Shown here in pieces: positions 9,398 through 19,929 of a stretch of DNA of 64,000 bases. The DNA is taken from positions 135,197,356 through 135,261,355 of the forward strand of contig NC_135505.1 of NCBI RefSeq assembly GCF_052857255.1, written 5' to 3'. The stretch's first letter is position 1, and the number at the start of each line of letters is the position of its first letter. The notes below the pieces were generated by a model, which saw only the letters and a program-made list of their open reading frames with translations, did not search any database and was not told the DNA's origin. The position numbers and the translations under genes were made by a program. This stretch comes from Amblyomma americanum (taxonomy: Eukaryota > Arthropoda > Arachnida > Ixodida > Ixodidae).

Positions 9398-12300
9398 CTG
9401 TGGAGAAAAGCGTGGTAATGAGAGTGAATACGAAGCATGGATCGTAAAAGAATGCCTTTCTTGGCACTCGTACACAGCGCGTGATATGCAGGGTCTTTCA
9501 GACCACCTGTCATAGTTTTATAGTTTATAGCCGTTTAACGTCTTAAAGCGACCCAGGCTATGAGGGACGCCGTAGTGAAGGGCTCCTGAAATATCGACCA
9601 CCTCCAAAACGCTAAGGCGCCCGTGTGCTGTGCGATGTCAGTGCACGTTAAAGATCCCCAGGTGGTCGAAATTATTCCGGAGCCCTCCACTACGGCACCT
9701 CTTTATTCCTTTCTTCTTTCACTCCCTCCTTTATCCCTTCCCTTACGGCGCGGTTCAGGTGTCGAAAGATATATGAGACAGATACTGTGTCATTTCCTTT
9801 CCCCCTAAAAACCAATTATTATTATTATTAACCACATACACGGGTCTCTAGCATTTCTCCTCAGTCGAAATGCGACAGCCGCGGCCGGGATTTACCTGGC
9901 ATAGATTTCTCTTTTCACGACAAGATTGATATTAATTACTTCACTAAGTGCCATTTAAAGCGACAATTTATGAAGCAGATAAATAAAGTGCGCTGAGGTT
10001 CAGCGTGGCTTGGAATTAATTATACGAGAGAAAGCTCTGTTATGCATGGTCTTCCCTGTCTCAAACTAAATGTCAAGGTATAGGTCAAGGTCAAAGGTCC
10101 ATGTCAGGTACGCAATAGTCGTTATCATATTATCACGTAGTCGTACTACCATAGCTGGGGCCGTACCACCATGCAGTTAATTTTGGTTTGACCTTGAGAG
10201 TCACTGAAGGTCATTGTCGATGTGGTGCCCACTGTCTCGAATCAAATGTCAAGGTTAAAGGTCGAGGTCAGGTACCCAATGGTCATAGTCATATGATCAC
10301 GTGGCCATACTACCATAGGTTGTGCCATAACACCACGCAGTTAAGATCGATTTGACCTTGTGAGGCATTGAAGGTCATTAATGGTCTCATCCACATCGGA
10401 ACCGGAAGTTGAACCCCGAGAGCTCTAACTTTGCAACCAGGCGTGACGTTGGTTTTGCAGCCGCGATGGCTCTGTGGTTGTGACGTTCGGCTGCTGACCC
10501 GAAATACGTAGGTTCAACCCTGGCCGGGGCGGTTGGATTTCAAATTCTAGACGCCCGTGTACAGTGCGACGTCACTGCACGCTAAAGAACCCCAGGGGGT
10601 CGAAACTATCCGGAGCCCTCCACTAAGGCGTCCCCCATAGCCTGAGTCGCTTTGGCACTTTAAATTTCATGAAAACTAAAAACTGGTCCTCCGGTTTCTC
10701 GCGGAACGTGCTTATCGGCGGTTCGTCCTGTAGAACAAGGTTTTAGTAGGCTTGTCTTTCCAGAAATGTGGTTATATTAATGCGTTATTTTTGGGGCGTT
10801 CAAAAAATGGTGCTTCCTAGCATTCGCTATCTTTATCAGCAGACTGTTCGCCGAAAGGAAGGGGTGCATTTATTACGCGAAGGAAAAAAATTGCCCTTTT
10901 TGACAGCCAAAGTAGGAGATGAGTCCATTACGCGAGTAAATACGGTACATGCACAAGTCTATGAAAGAAAGCATTGAACTGCAATAAGCAACGCTATGTC
11001 GATCCACACAAGTTTAGAGCAACTTACGGAAACGAGCAGTCCCAAGTTGATTTTGAAGAAATCGCTCCCATTAAGGCTCATGTCGTCCGGGTTGATGGTG
11101 TTGTGCAGGTATTGGATCTACAGGTGAAATAATAGTTTGCGAACTGCAATGAAGCCATGACACTAGACACTACGAAGGTTGTGATCGTATTAACACAATA
11201 CTATAGAAGTGAGAACGAAAGGCAAGTTATTAGAGTTAACGGCGGATCAAAATATATAAACATTTTTCTAGGGGCAATTATTCCATGCTAAAAAAACGAA
11301 AATATACAAGAGGTTACAAATGGGTGCTTAGGCTGGCCTCCAATCTTCGCAACTGAGCTCTGGTACATTATTCAGCAGCTGAATAAGCGACTTGGTTCTA
11401 ATCAGTGAGGATCCTAGAATTTAGCGAGGAGATTACAGTTGACGTTTTGTATAACTATGTTTCATAACGTTTACGTGTTTACACTGCGAAAGCAGGGACG
11501 CGACGCGCCTAACACGCGCCTCCCAGCACCACTTGCATCTTATAAGTAATTAAACGCTAGCTGCCAGCCATGAAACGACTAATCACCTTACCTGGTGGCT
11601 ATAAGCAATTGTGCGGTCCATAGTTAGCGTCTTTCGGCACGAATTCTTGATATCTTGAAACTGAAAGCAGAGAACTAATTGAGGTGTTCGTACGTTATAA
11701 TATACATATGTAGCATGCACATCGTTAACATTTGAGGTATTATAGACCATGCTGACCCACTGAATGCAGAATTCTGCGGCGCAATCATGTGTATCACCGG
11801 CCCTACCTGTGGGTCATGAAAAAAAAATGAAATGTTCCTTATTCCTATAGAAAGAGCGGTCTTGTGTCTGATAATAAAAGTAATACTTCATTTTGGATCC
11901 CTAACAGTTTTGAAACGCGTCGTTTTGACTAACTGAATGGAGCTGCACGCATTTGCAATCACCGAATGTCACCTGGACCGATGGGGCCTCCCAGAGCTAC
12001 TTGTGCATTAACCATTCGGAAACCACTATGGCAGTAGGTTCAAGGTAACTATTAGTAAATATGATACCACAATTCTGACTTCAACATCTAAATGGTGCTT
12101 TCGAAGTGCCCTCACGCTGTAATCGCAATACGTGATAAGTAATCAATATTTCCCGTTTGATCAGGGCTGCGTTGAAGTGGAATGAAGTGGTGTTTCTCGA
12201 AGCCACGGCATAGTTATGCAACAATGCTGTGTTGTTGTGGCTGCAAGAGCGCATTTCTGGTAGGCTTCCTAATCGTATTTTGAAGAGAGGCCTAATTAAG

Positions 12301-14783
12301 ATTCAACATGTCGTTATTGCAAACCACGGGAGGCAAGCATGCAGTGACTTTAGCATATCCCTGCCTAACGTTCCCTAACAGGAATATTAATATAATACCC
12401 AAGACGGATATTGTGCCTATATGAAAGTTAAATTTAAGATAGCTCACGAAACAAAGAAACAAAATTTCGTTTCTCGGTAAAACTCCTTACATTGTTTACA
12501 TGGCCGTAGTGTGTGATAAAGAAACTCAGCGTATGCCACTCGTAGACATTGAGTCACAATGATGTCAAGCCAACTTGCCCTAGCAGTATGTGCTATAACC
12601 TGAGGCACTACAAAAGGTTAAGCACATGACCCAACAATGAATCACTTACAGCGTTGGACAGTGATTGGCTGACTGTGGCCAGCTTGAGAAACTCATAGGA
12701 CGTGAATGCCGAGTAGCCGATGGCAATCCATAGCTCGGTCCTCTTCAGCCCTTCCGTGATTATGGTGTAGAGAGAGATGCAAGTCACCAGGAGAAGTCCC
12801 ACGCTGGACACCACAACCGACCTCTGCCAGATGCCGTTGATGTCGTTCTTCAGCTCCAGGACGGTGCACAGGTGAAGCCTCGCCGCTTGCACTTTCTTAG
12901 CAGCCTCCACTTCACAGCCCAGAACCTTGCAGCCTACGTGGTCCTCCAACTTTTCCTTCAAGAAGCTCACGTAACGTTCCAGCACTTCGACCGAGTGCCG
13001 CAGATTGATAAAGTTGACACTGTCGTAAGCAAAAAACAGCACTGCAGCGAAGAAGCCGCACACCCTGTCGAAGATCTCCCGGAAGTTCAGCTGGTCATCG
13101 ATGTCAACCTTCTGCTCCTGGTGGAAGAGAGCCATCGTGTAGCTCACAAAGTAAAGGACGAACATCAGTGCTGCTTTTGCGTCGGACCACAAAAAGGGCT
13201 TTTGGCTGCAGCACTTGCACGCCGGAATATCGATTTCTTTCTCGAAACGGCCGGCTTTGATAAGGAAGTCGAGCATCCTTCGACAACCGAAGATCATCGT
13301 CAGGAAGTTACCGCTGGCCTTGACGATGACCACGACGTGAAGAAGGACCAGAAGAGACTTCGTGAAGAACCGGTGAGTGTCGCTCAGTTCGATCGCGTCG
13401 CGGGTAACGACGTCGATTTCAAACCACAGAAAAAAGGCGAAGCATGCTGCTGCGTAAAGGCTGTACCAGTGAAGCCAGACGATCTTGGGAGATCTGCAAA
13501 CAGAGAAGTAGTATTGGTAAGTGGTTTTATTAAAACAGTAATAAGAAAGGAAGGAAAAGATTTCTGCTAGCCCCGGCATCTGCCATCGATACTGAAGCAC
13601 CCGAGCTGGAACAGCGTAAGTTGTAAACTGGTTTTGGGGGAAAGGAAATGGCGCAGTATCTGTCCCACATATCGGCGGGCACCTGAACCACGCCGTAATA
13701 GAAGGGATAAAAGAGGGAATGAAAGAAGGATGTAAGAAAGAGGTGCCGTAGTGGAGGGCTCCGGAATAATTTCGACCACCTGGGGATCTTTAACGTGCAC
13801 TCACATCGCACAGCACACGGGCGCCTTTGCGTTTCGCCTCCATCGATGCGCTGCCGCCGCGGTCGGGTTCGAACCCGGGTACTCCGGATCAGTAGCCGAG
13901 CGCCCTAATCCGTTGTACCCCGGTTCGAACCCGACCTCGGCGGCCGCGTTTCGATGGAGGCGGACTGCAAAGGCGCCCGTGTGCTACGTAACCTCGAAAA
14001 GGACTGTTTGCGTAGGGTTCAGAAGTTTCCAACCAACATCACTAATCATACGAACCATTTTCTTGAAAAAAGGCACTGAGTTTATTGAACGAAGTTTCGA
14101 ACTACCGCTTAACAGCTAATGTTAATTCGGTGGCAATTTTAATAATAATAATAATAATTGGTTTTTTGGGAAAGGAAATGGCCCAGTATCTGTCTCGTAT
14201 ATCGTTGGACACCTGAACCGCGCCGTAAGGAAAGGGATAAAGGAGGGAGTGAAAGAAGAAAGGAAGAAAGAGGCGCCGTAGTGGAGGGCTCCGGAATAAT
14301 TTCGACCTCCTGGGGATCGTGCACTGACATCGCACAGCACACGGGCGCCTTAGCGTTTTTCCTTCATAAAAACGCATCCGCCGCGGTCGGGTTCGAACCC
14401 GGGAACTCCGGATCAGTAGCCGCGCGCCCTAACCACTGAGCCACCGCGGCGGGTGGTGGCAATTTTTGGCGTCTAAATTTTTTTCAATAATCCTGTGCAG
14501 TCTTGTTGCCTCATGGTGGGCAAATACTGATAACTTTTCGTTTTTACCTGGGTGGCTTGGCGAAGATGTCCTGCACAAAGAGGAACCCGCAGAGACGACA
14601 AAGCCGGGCTTGGAGAGCGAAGCTTCTCAGCATGTGGCTGTGCTCCGATGGTTTGTGTTTGTCCCCTTTGAGGCCCCCCTGGATGTCATCGTGAGCCGGT
14701 GCAACGTCTACGGTGAAGGGACCAATGGCTGAGCGCTTCGCTCTTTGGAGATCACGAACTGAGCCGCTCATACTGGCGCTCAT
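9281..14783 (-). CDS. Gustatory receptor gene A (7-TM chemoreceptor), complete, 4 coding exons
   Basis: Arthropod gustatory receptors are seven-helix, inverted-topology ligand-gated channels in chemosensory neurons. Coding exons on the minus strand are 14783-14548, 13493-12650, 11117-11028 and 9397-9281 (1287 bases, 428 residues, the usual Gr length). Junctions are phase 2, 0 and 0, all GT/AG. Hydrophobic segments include WYSLYAAACFAFFLW, FTKSLLVLLHVVVIV, AALMFVLYFVSYTMA, GFFAAVLFFAYDSV, SSVGLLLVTCISLY and the last, which crosses the exon 3-4 junction. The final exon carries ITYTVILVQT, the family's TYhhhhhQF signature with T in place of F. The ATG at 14783 has a good context (accATG). An acceptor-like ctctacag 8 bases upstream hints at a 5' UTR intron. 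Its paralogue is gene B (19816-26110); both share LCRLCG, IPACxCC, WSD and IQYLH. No lesion was seen. The ligand is unknown. Confidence 0.85.
9525..9892 (-). repeat. SINE family B, split by a SINE-A insertion
   Basis: The body part lies at 9525-9605 (gtttaacgtcttaaagcgac on the plus strand) and the head-proximal part (acacgggtctctagcatttc, gacagccgcggccggg) at 9831-9892. The SINE-A copy at 9606-9830 sits between. It lies in the last intron of receptor gene A. Confidence 0.65.
9606..9830 (+). repeat. SINE family A, 5'-truncated, nested in SINE-B
   Basis: Starts near aaaacgctaaggcgcccgtg and ends in the A-family tail ccaattattattattatta. The tRNA head is absent. Confidence 0.8.
9990..10430 (+). 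repeat. Dispersed repeat with many AGGTCA half-sites, copy 1
   Basis: Two related segments of about 165 bases contain aggtcaaggtcaaaggtcc, aaggtcgaggtcaggtac and ccttgagagtcactgaagg, with shared words such as cataccacc/tactaccata and cacgtgg. The flanks (ctctgttatgcatggtct; attatacgag) match, in inverse orientation, those of the copy at 22285-22830, so it is a mobile or dispersed repeat. It lies in the last intron of receptor gene A. Confidence 0.65.
10458..10670 (+). repeat. SINE family B, full length, diverged
   Basis: gcagccgcgatggctctgtgg head, ctgacccgaaatacg, box B ggttcaaccctgg, and the body ctaaagaaccccaggggg and gcctgagtcgctttgg. Confidence 0.75.
11028..11117 (-). CDS. Gustatory receptor gene A, exon 3
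   Basis: A 90-base, phase 0/0 exon between acceptor cctgtag and donor GTAAGT. It encodes IQYLHNTINPDDMSLNGSDF followed by FKINLGLLVS (30 residues). Gene B has an exon of identical length with IQYLH..DPEEL..FFKLNMPLLVS at 20665-20754. This loop and the start of TM7 are typical of Gr proteins. Confidence 0.9.
11118..12649. other. Intron 2 of gustatory receptor gene A
   Basis: Lies between donor GTAAGT at 12649 and the acceptor at 11118 (minus strand). AT-rich, with no repeat family recognised inside, unlike the other introns of this gene. Confidence 0.7.
12650..13493 (-). CDS. Gustatory receptor gene A, exon 2 (TM1-TM6)
   Basis: Begins after acceptor ctctgtttgcag with the third base of a split Arg codon, then SPKIVWLHWYSLYAAACFAF, and ends at KLATVSQSLSNA before GTAAGT. 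It has 844 bases (1 + 281 codons). Frame continuation past the donor is intronic. It contains the IPACKCC motif and all central membrane segments. Confidence 0.9.
13625..13913 (-). repeat. SINE family A in intron 1 of receptor gene A
   Basis: ctggttttgggggaaagg to a head ending gtactccggatcagtagccg. Directly beside it, 13916-13986 is a head-proximal SINE-A piece on the plus strand (ccggttcgaacccgacc, tttcgatggaggcggac), giving a head-to-head pair. Confidence 0.8.
14141..14454 (-). repeat. SINE family A, full length, with 12-bp target duplication
   Basis: Runs from the (AAT)n tail through tggttttttgggaaagg to the head ctcagtggttagggcg (minus strand). It is flanked by the identical 12-mer ggtggcaatttt at 14129-14140 and 14455-14466. 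It lies in intron 1 of receptor gene A, only about 90 bases from exon 1. Confidence 0.9.
14548..14783 (-). CDS. Gustatory receptor gene A, exon 1
   Basis: Encodes 78 residues plus two bases of a split Arg codon, ending LCRLCGFLFVQDIFAKPP before donor GTAAAA. It matches gene B's LCRLCGCFFIRGLFGG, where no intron is present. The start ATG is in taccATGAGC. Confidence 0.75.
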
Positions 14784-14938
14784 GGTAAAGCCTGTAGAGG
14801 TGAGATACAAGAAGGGAATGACCTGCTTAAACTTCCTGGTTAATCTTGCACCATAAAGCTCGGAATTGTAGAGGTAACATCACATTTCAGAAGAATGGTG
14901 AGTTGGGCGAGTTGGACGGAGTTCATTTTGGCGGTAAA

Positions 14939-15210
14939 CCCATACAAAAAAGACCTATGGACGTCTATGGAAAAAGCTATGTCCGTCTATGGCCTTTTAT
15001 GAACGTCTATAAACACCCACAGAGGTGCTTATTGCCAGCTATTGAAAAATCAGTGCCACTAAAGCTAGAGCTTTGGAAGCATACAATTGTCTTAAGCTCT
15101 CTATAGAAAAATATATCAGCCTGTATAGACAGCTATAGACAGAAATAGAAAAGGTCTATAGCTATTTGGGCCAAAATTCTATAGCCGGCCATAGGACATT
15201 TTTGTATGGG
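14939..15210. mobile_element. GTCTATAGAC-rich MITE, copy 2
   Basis: Inverted ends cccatacaaaaa and tttttgtatggg. The interior is full of ctatagac/gtctatgg words. The uninterrupted right arm of the surrounding foldback shows the empty site, so both ends are exactly defined. Confidence 0.8.
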
Positions 15211-15378
15211 AAAATTGAGCGCGAACGGACGAAGGACACAGAAAGGGGATGAAAGAAGCGCTGTTCTCGCAACTAAGTTTTATTAGGAAGGAACGCATAA
15301 ATATATACATATACAGAAAAACGACATAGGTGCGATAGGTACGGAGTACACAGATAGCGACGAGGGCACTATCACCTC

Positions 15379-15499
15379 TGTGCGATGTCAGTGCACGTTA
15401 AAGAACCCCAGGTGGTCGAAATTTCCGGAGCTCTTCACTGCGGCATCTTTCATAGCCTGAGTCGCTTTGTGACGTTAAACCCCCATAAACCAAACCAAA
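15379..15499 (+). repeat. SINE family B, headless, with 10-bp target duplication
   Basis: Starts at tgtgcgatgtcagtgcacg and ends accaaaccaaa. It is flanked by ctatcacctc at 15369-15378 and 15500-15509. The tRNA-like head is absent. Confidence 0.9.
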
Positions 15500-15880
15500 C
15501 TATCACCTCCAAAGTTCAAAAACCCGATTGCACTGCATCACAGATCAAAAAAGGTGGTACATCAAGAGGCACCTAAAGAGTGAGATAGGTAGTTAGATCA
15601 AGAGGCATCTATCTAAAGTGAGATAGGTTTTTTAGATCCCTCTTGATGTACCACCTTTTTTATCTGTGACGCAGTGCAATCGGGTTTTTGAACGTTGGAG
15701 GTGATAGTGCCCTCGTCGCTACCTGTGTACTTCGTACCTATCGCTACTATGTCGTTTTTCTCTATATGCATATATTTTTGCGTTCCTTCCTAATAAAACT
15801 TAGTTGCGAGAACAGCGCTTGTTTTGTCCCCTTTCTGTGTCCTTCTTCCGTTCGCGCTGAATTTTTACCGCCAAAATGAA

Positions 15881-18800
15881 TATCACATTTACATAGTTAC
15901 CATAGAGCGAAAATGTTGGAGATTTTTCACATCAATTTACGCTACTAGCTGCGTCAGATAACGTTTTAAGCGTGAACAGCAATAATTCCCCAACTTTGCT
16001 GAAAACGAGAAGCAGCCGTAGTCATTGGTTGGGGTGATAGCCAGAGCACTTAAATTTAATACCATAAACTGGGAAATGTCAGGGTGCTTATACTTTTGTT
16101 TGACCTTGTGTCAGTGGAGTTTATAACTGCTATTACGTGCAAGCGTATAGTCTAAATAAAGTGTGGCTTCCATGTTTAATGAAAAAATGAGACTGCAGAC
16201 CACATGCGCGGACTTGTCGCTATTTAAGGACACAAATCGGCAAATTTTGTTACTCGATCGGAACAAATTTTCACGGCAAACATCGCTAGAGCCTAATGCG
16301 TACTACACATATGTCCGCCAGGAGGCTTACAACCTTCTGTATTTTACTGAGGCTCTCGTGAAATACATATCAGAGGCATAAAAAGAAAAGAAAGGAGAAA
16401 GTTGTTTCTAGCGCTACAGATGTACAAAGAGAGTTCTTGAAGCTTCCAGAACGTTTAGACCAACTGATGAAGGCGTTTTATATATGTTGCGCTAAATATG
16501 ATTCCTGATCTTAACTAAAGTGACTGCACATCAAAAGTCTAATTTTTTACATACTGCCTCTTCCATCATCCTTAACTCATGTTGAAAAGGACTGTTTACA
16601 AAAGGACTGTTTATAGCGCTACAAATTTACAAAGACTGTTCTTGAAGCTTCCAAAACCCTGTGACCATCTGATGGTGTTTTATACATGTTGAATTAAATA
16701 CGATTCCAGATGTTAACTAAACTGACTGCAGTGCATTAAAAGTAAAAATTTTCACACACTGCCCCTTCCATAATCCTTAGCTCTCTTTATAAACATTTGA
16801 GGATAAGATATTGAAAAAGACTGTTTACAAGTGCTAAAAGCTACTTTTCCTCTTCATTTAAAAATAATGCGTTTTCTACTACCCGTTAGTTTCAAAAATG
16901 AGATGAAAACTGAGGAGGAGAAAATGAACGCATGCCGAAAAATGCGATGCTAAAAGAGACGAATCCTTTTGTTTTCCCCAAATATTCTTCGGAAGAATAT
17001 ATGTCCTTCGGAACGCATGCGCATTACGGTTCTTCAAAATCTCGAAGAAAATATCTTGCAAGCCAAGAGATAAAATATCAGAGTTGGCTTGCAACACATA
17101 ATTTCAATGATAGAATGACAGTACAGCCATCGTCAAAAGCATAGAGCTTAAGGGGTTTGCTTCTAAGCTGTTTAGCGCGTCTCTCTAGCACATATAGCAG
17201 TCCAAAGCTTGTGACGACTGAGAACGCGACGCCACTCCTCTTTAGAAAGATTACAGTCGCTGAGACTGCCTAGCGAGGCACGCTGCAGGCCTCGCAAGCA
17301 AACATCTTGTGCTGCATGCTTTTGACGGGGGCTGTACGTATGTTTCCAGTGATCGTCAGCATTATTTGAGCGTAACCAATTTTGGCGATTAAATTTCATT
17401 ATTTGTCGAACGCCATGAGGTTCACTAATCCAGGGAACAGATTCGTCAACAGTACCTTGGCTCTGTCGGCTTCGAGCTGTTGTTCGTTTATGTGCGTTTC
17501 TGGTTCTTCAAGTGCAGAGACACCGTTAGCAGAAGGCTGGTCCGAATAAGCAGATATTTCCAGGGTACCGCCCTGGAAGACGGCAGGGCGCGAACCAAAA
17601 AGGAAGGTGCTCCTTGTAGAATGACGTCGTTGCGGCATTCCCATCGCCAGCGACGTTCACCTGATGACGGCGTTATCACCGCCTACTCAAACAAACCGGA
17701 ATAGCGTGACAATCACTCCTTTTGCCCCTTATTCGTTCCTGTTGCAGGGCACGGCGCTAAGGCAAAACCCTGTACTACACTGGCGATCATTACTGCGGAC
17801 AGCGTAGGTATTTCACTCATTTTGCCTTTCACCCCTGGCAGGTAAGTACAGGAGATACCACGTGACGCGCGATCACGCCTGGGCTATTAACGGAAGCCTA
17901 AATGGAGTTACACGTATGCCACTCTTGATCAACCCAGTGGTGTGGATAGAGGCAGCCGTTGCCATGGCGCCGCTAAGCGTCCGTCCCGCAATACGTCGCG
18001 TGTTTTATTTATGCAGAGGGGAAATTTAGGGCGCTATTTATGCCCAACTGATTTCCGACTGTTCCTCGTTCATCGAACGCTTTGGCGACGCGCAAGATTT
18101 TGCTGAGGTTTTTGTGCTTAAGAACCTTCAGTTGGATTCTGCGGTTGCCGGGGCTCAACAGGTAATAAAGTGCACTTTCCCAAAGTCAGGTAATAAGGCT
18201 GAGGTAGTCGAGATAGCAATCCATGACACTGAATGGTGGACACGCCACGGTTGATGTTTGATCTGCATTTGATCAGTGAATGAGATGCATGGGTTCTTTT
18301 GCTAAACAAAAAAAAAATAGGGTCCCCTTCTAGTGTCTACTTTTCTGGTTCTAGTAGCTTTGCAGTTGCACCACTCTAAAAAATAATAAGAGAAGTAGCG
18401 ATATTAATTTGGCCATAGAAATGACAAAGGCAATCATGGCTTGGGTACAGAGATGGCTAGTTTCAGATTGAACATTAAGAAAAGTCAAATCGAGGCATTG
18501 GCTCTTCAGGGAACGATAGATACGTCTGTTGTTGGCGGCAAAAAACGCCCGTGCTATGTGCCGATCAATCGGATTTTCTTGCAGCTGAGCCCCATCACTC
18601 GAACGTCTTGACGCCGTCGGAAAATTCCAATGAAAGTCACTGTAACCTTTTGTGTCTCCGCGCAATTACTCATTTCCACTACGCGCTAGTTATTGATCAG
18701 TCTATTAAACTATATTTGGGTGCAGCACACTAATGGCCCCGAAGAGCAGCCAGTTCACGAAGCTTAAACGCTAGCACGTTGATGCGCATACGTATGCACA

Positions 18801-18966
18801 TAAATTAACATACTCATTTGTGAGCGGCAGAAATTTTATCGAACCTGTGTGCCCACACTGTGCCAACTGAAAGAGAATGAGGTTACAGGCACGGATCCCA
18901 CCTTATAACATTTATCAGATTCGGAATACTTCATACATATCGTAGAGAATAACCGGGAAAAAGCCG
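15881..18966. other. Intergenic region between receptor genes A and B, no gene recognised
   Basis: Apart from the diverged tandem repeat at 16400-16835 there is no supported feature. A 72-codon plus-strand frame at 16163-16381 lacks a domain or conserved context. Confidence 0.45.
16400..16835. repeat. Diverged tandem duplication, unit about 205-212 bp
   Basis: tttctagcgctacagatgtac at 16405 and tttatagcgctacaaattta at about 16610 start two aligned units (ttcttgaagcttcca, gatgttaactaaa, ccttccatcatcctta). A third begins at gactgtttacaagtgctaaa near 16819. Confidence 0.7.
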
Positions 18967-18976
18967 CAGACGTCAG

Positions 18977-19104
18977 GTGCTGTGCGATGTCAGTGCACGT
19001 AAAAGAACCCCAGGTGGTCGAAATTTCCGGAGCCCTTCACTACGGCGTCCCTCATAGCCTTAGTCGCTTTGGGACGTTAAACCCCCATACACCAAACCAA
19101 ACCA
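18977..19104 (+). repeat. SINE family B, headless, with 10-bp target duplication
   Basis: Starts gtgctgtgcgatgtcagtg and ends accaaaccaaacca. It is flanked by cagacgtcag at 18967-18976 and 19105-19114. It is truncated within a few bases of the same point as the copy at 15379. Confidence 0.9.
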
Positions 19105-19287
19105 CAGACGTCAGCCCTCTTGTCCTTCTGGGCATGAAAATAATTTAGATAATTTAGATGAAATTAATATAAATTAAAGGCAGAATTCTTGGCAATACAA
19201 AACGAAAAATGGTTGGGAGGCATGCCGTAGCATGTTAGCCAACGTTTCTACAAGAGGGTTTTTCTTCGTTTTGACTTATACTTTACA

Positions 19288-19510
19288 AAAATGGTCTATA
19301 GACAGTCTATAGACTCTACTGCCTTCCTATAGATACTTTTTTCTGTCTATTCATAGTCTATAGGCAAAGTTCTACTAAAAGTGAATGTCCAAAAGTTTAT
19401 AGATTGTTTATAGACTGTCTAGAGAACTTGTGTTGCTGTTCTCAGGGATTGTCAAAAAGTCTATAGACTTTATAGACAGTCTATAGACTGTCTAAATAAT
19501 ATTTGTAAGA
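19288..19510. mobile_element. GTCTATAGAC-rich repeat, copy 3
   Basis: ttacaaaaatggtctatagac at the left and gtctaaataatatttgtaag at the right, with several agtctatagac palindromes between. It lies about 300 bases beyond the stop codon of receptor gene B, comparable to copy 1 beyond gene A. Confidence 0.6.
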
Positions 19511-19699
19511 GGTGGACCTATACGTGCACGTTCCGACTTTATTCTGCACAAAATATTTTTCGAACAATTATTTGTCTCAAAATTATTGAGCCAAGGAGTC
19601 AGCACTGAAGGCTGGCGTAATTTGCCTTTTTTTTCGCTACGCAAAAGTACTCTTTGCCATCAGATTGGCAAAATGAACAATGGATAGTTTTGTAAGCTC

Positions 19700-19705
19700 T
19701 TTATT
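19700..19705 (-). terminator. Candidate poly(A) signal of gustatory receptor gene B
   Basis: AATAAA on the minus strand, about 110 bases beyond the TAG stop. Confidence 0.45.
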
Positions 19706-19815
19706 TCAAGAGTATTTACATTGAATTCTGGCTCGAAATTTTCTGATAGCTTGTGAGTTGTCGATCTTGTTCCTGTAGTTCCCATCGTGAAGTTTTGAGT
19801 AAATTTTCCAGTGCA

Positions 19816-19929
19816 CTAAGCCGTGGAATTGACGTCTGGAAGGCGAGTTGAGTTGTGCAGGAAACCGTCTACGGAACTTTGGCTTGTTTGCACGAGTATG
19901 ACGGTGTAGGTGATTATCGCCGCTGCCAT
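19816..19929 (-). CDS. Gustatory receptor gene B, exon 3 (TM7 C-terminus)
   Basis: After the strong acceptor tttctttttttcag it encodes MAAAIITYTVILVQTSQ and ends PDVNSTA-stop. It carries an N-S-T glycosylation-type triplet near the end. Confidence 0.85.
   Translation of the reverse strand: MAAAIITYTVILVQTSQSSVDGFLHNSTRLPDVNSTA

Larger units (their letters stand above)
14922..15880. mobile_element. Foldback (inverted-repeat) element, left arm invaded twice
   Basis: The outer ends ttcattttggcggtaaa (14922) and its complement (15864-15880) begin two arms matching over about 250 bases: gcgcgaacgg, aaggacacagaaagggg, gcgctgttctcgcaactaag, cgacgagggcactatcacctc and aacccgattgcactgc. The left arm alone is interrupted by a 272-bp repeat (14939-15210) and a 121-bp SINE-B (15379-15499); the right arm shows both empty sites. 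The words gcgctgt and ttttattaggaagg resemble termini of tick Penelope-like elements, so it may be an inverted terminal pair; that is inference. Confidence 0.8.

Noticed and set aside
12872..13570. 232-codon plus-strand frame
   Set aside because: It is the antisense shadow of exon 2 of gustatory receptor gene A, whose minus-strand reading has conserved motifs and splice sites.
14139..14439. Recurrent frames reading MCCAMSVHVKDPQVVEIIPEP or its antisense, at many loci
   Set aside because: They are chance frames within SINE-A copies. They recur wherever the SINE occurs and are not genes.
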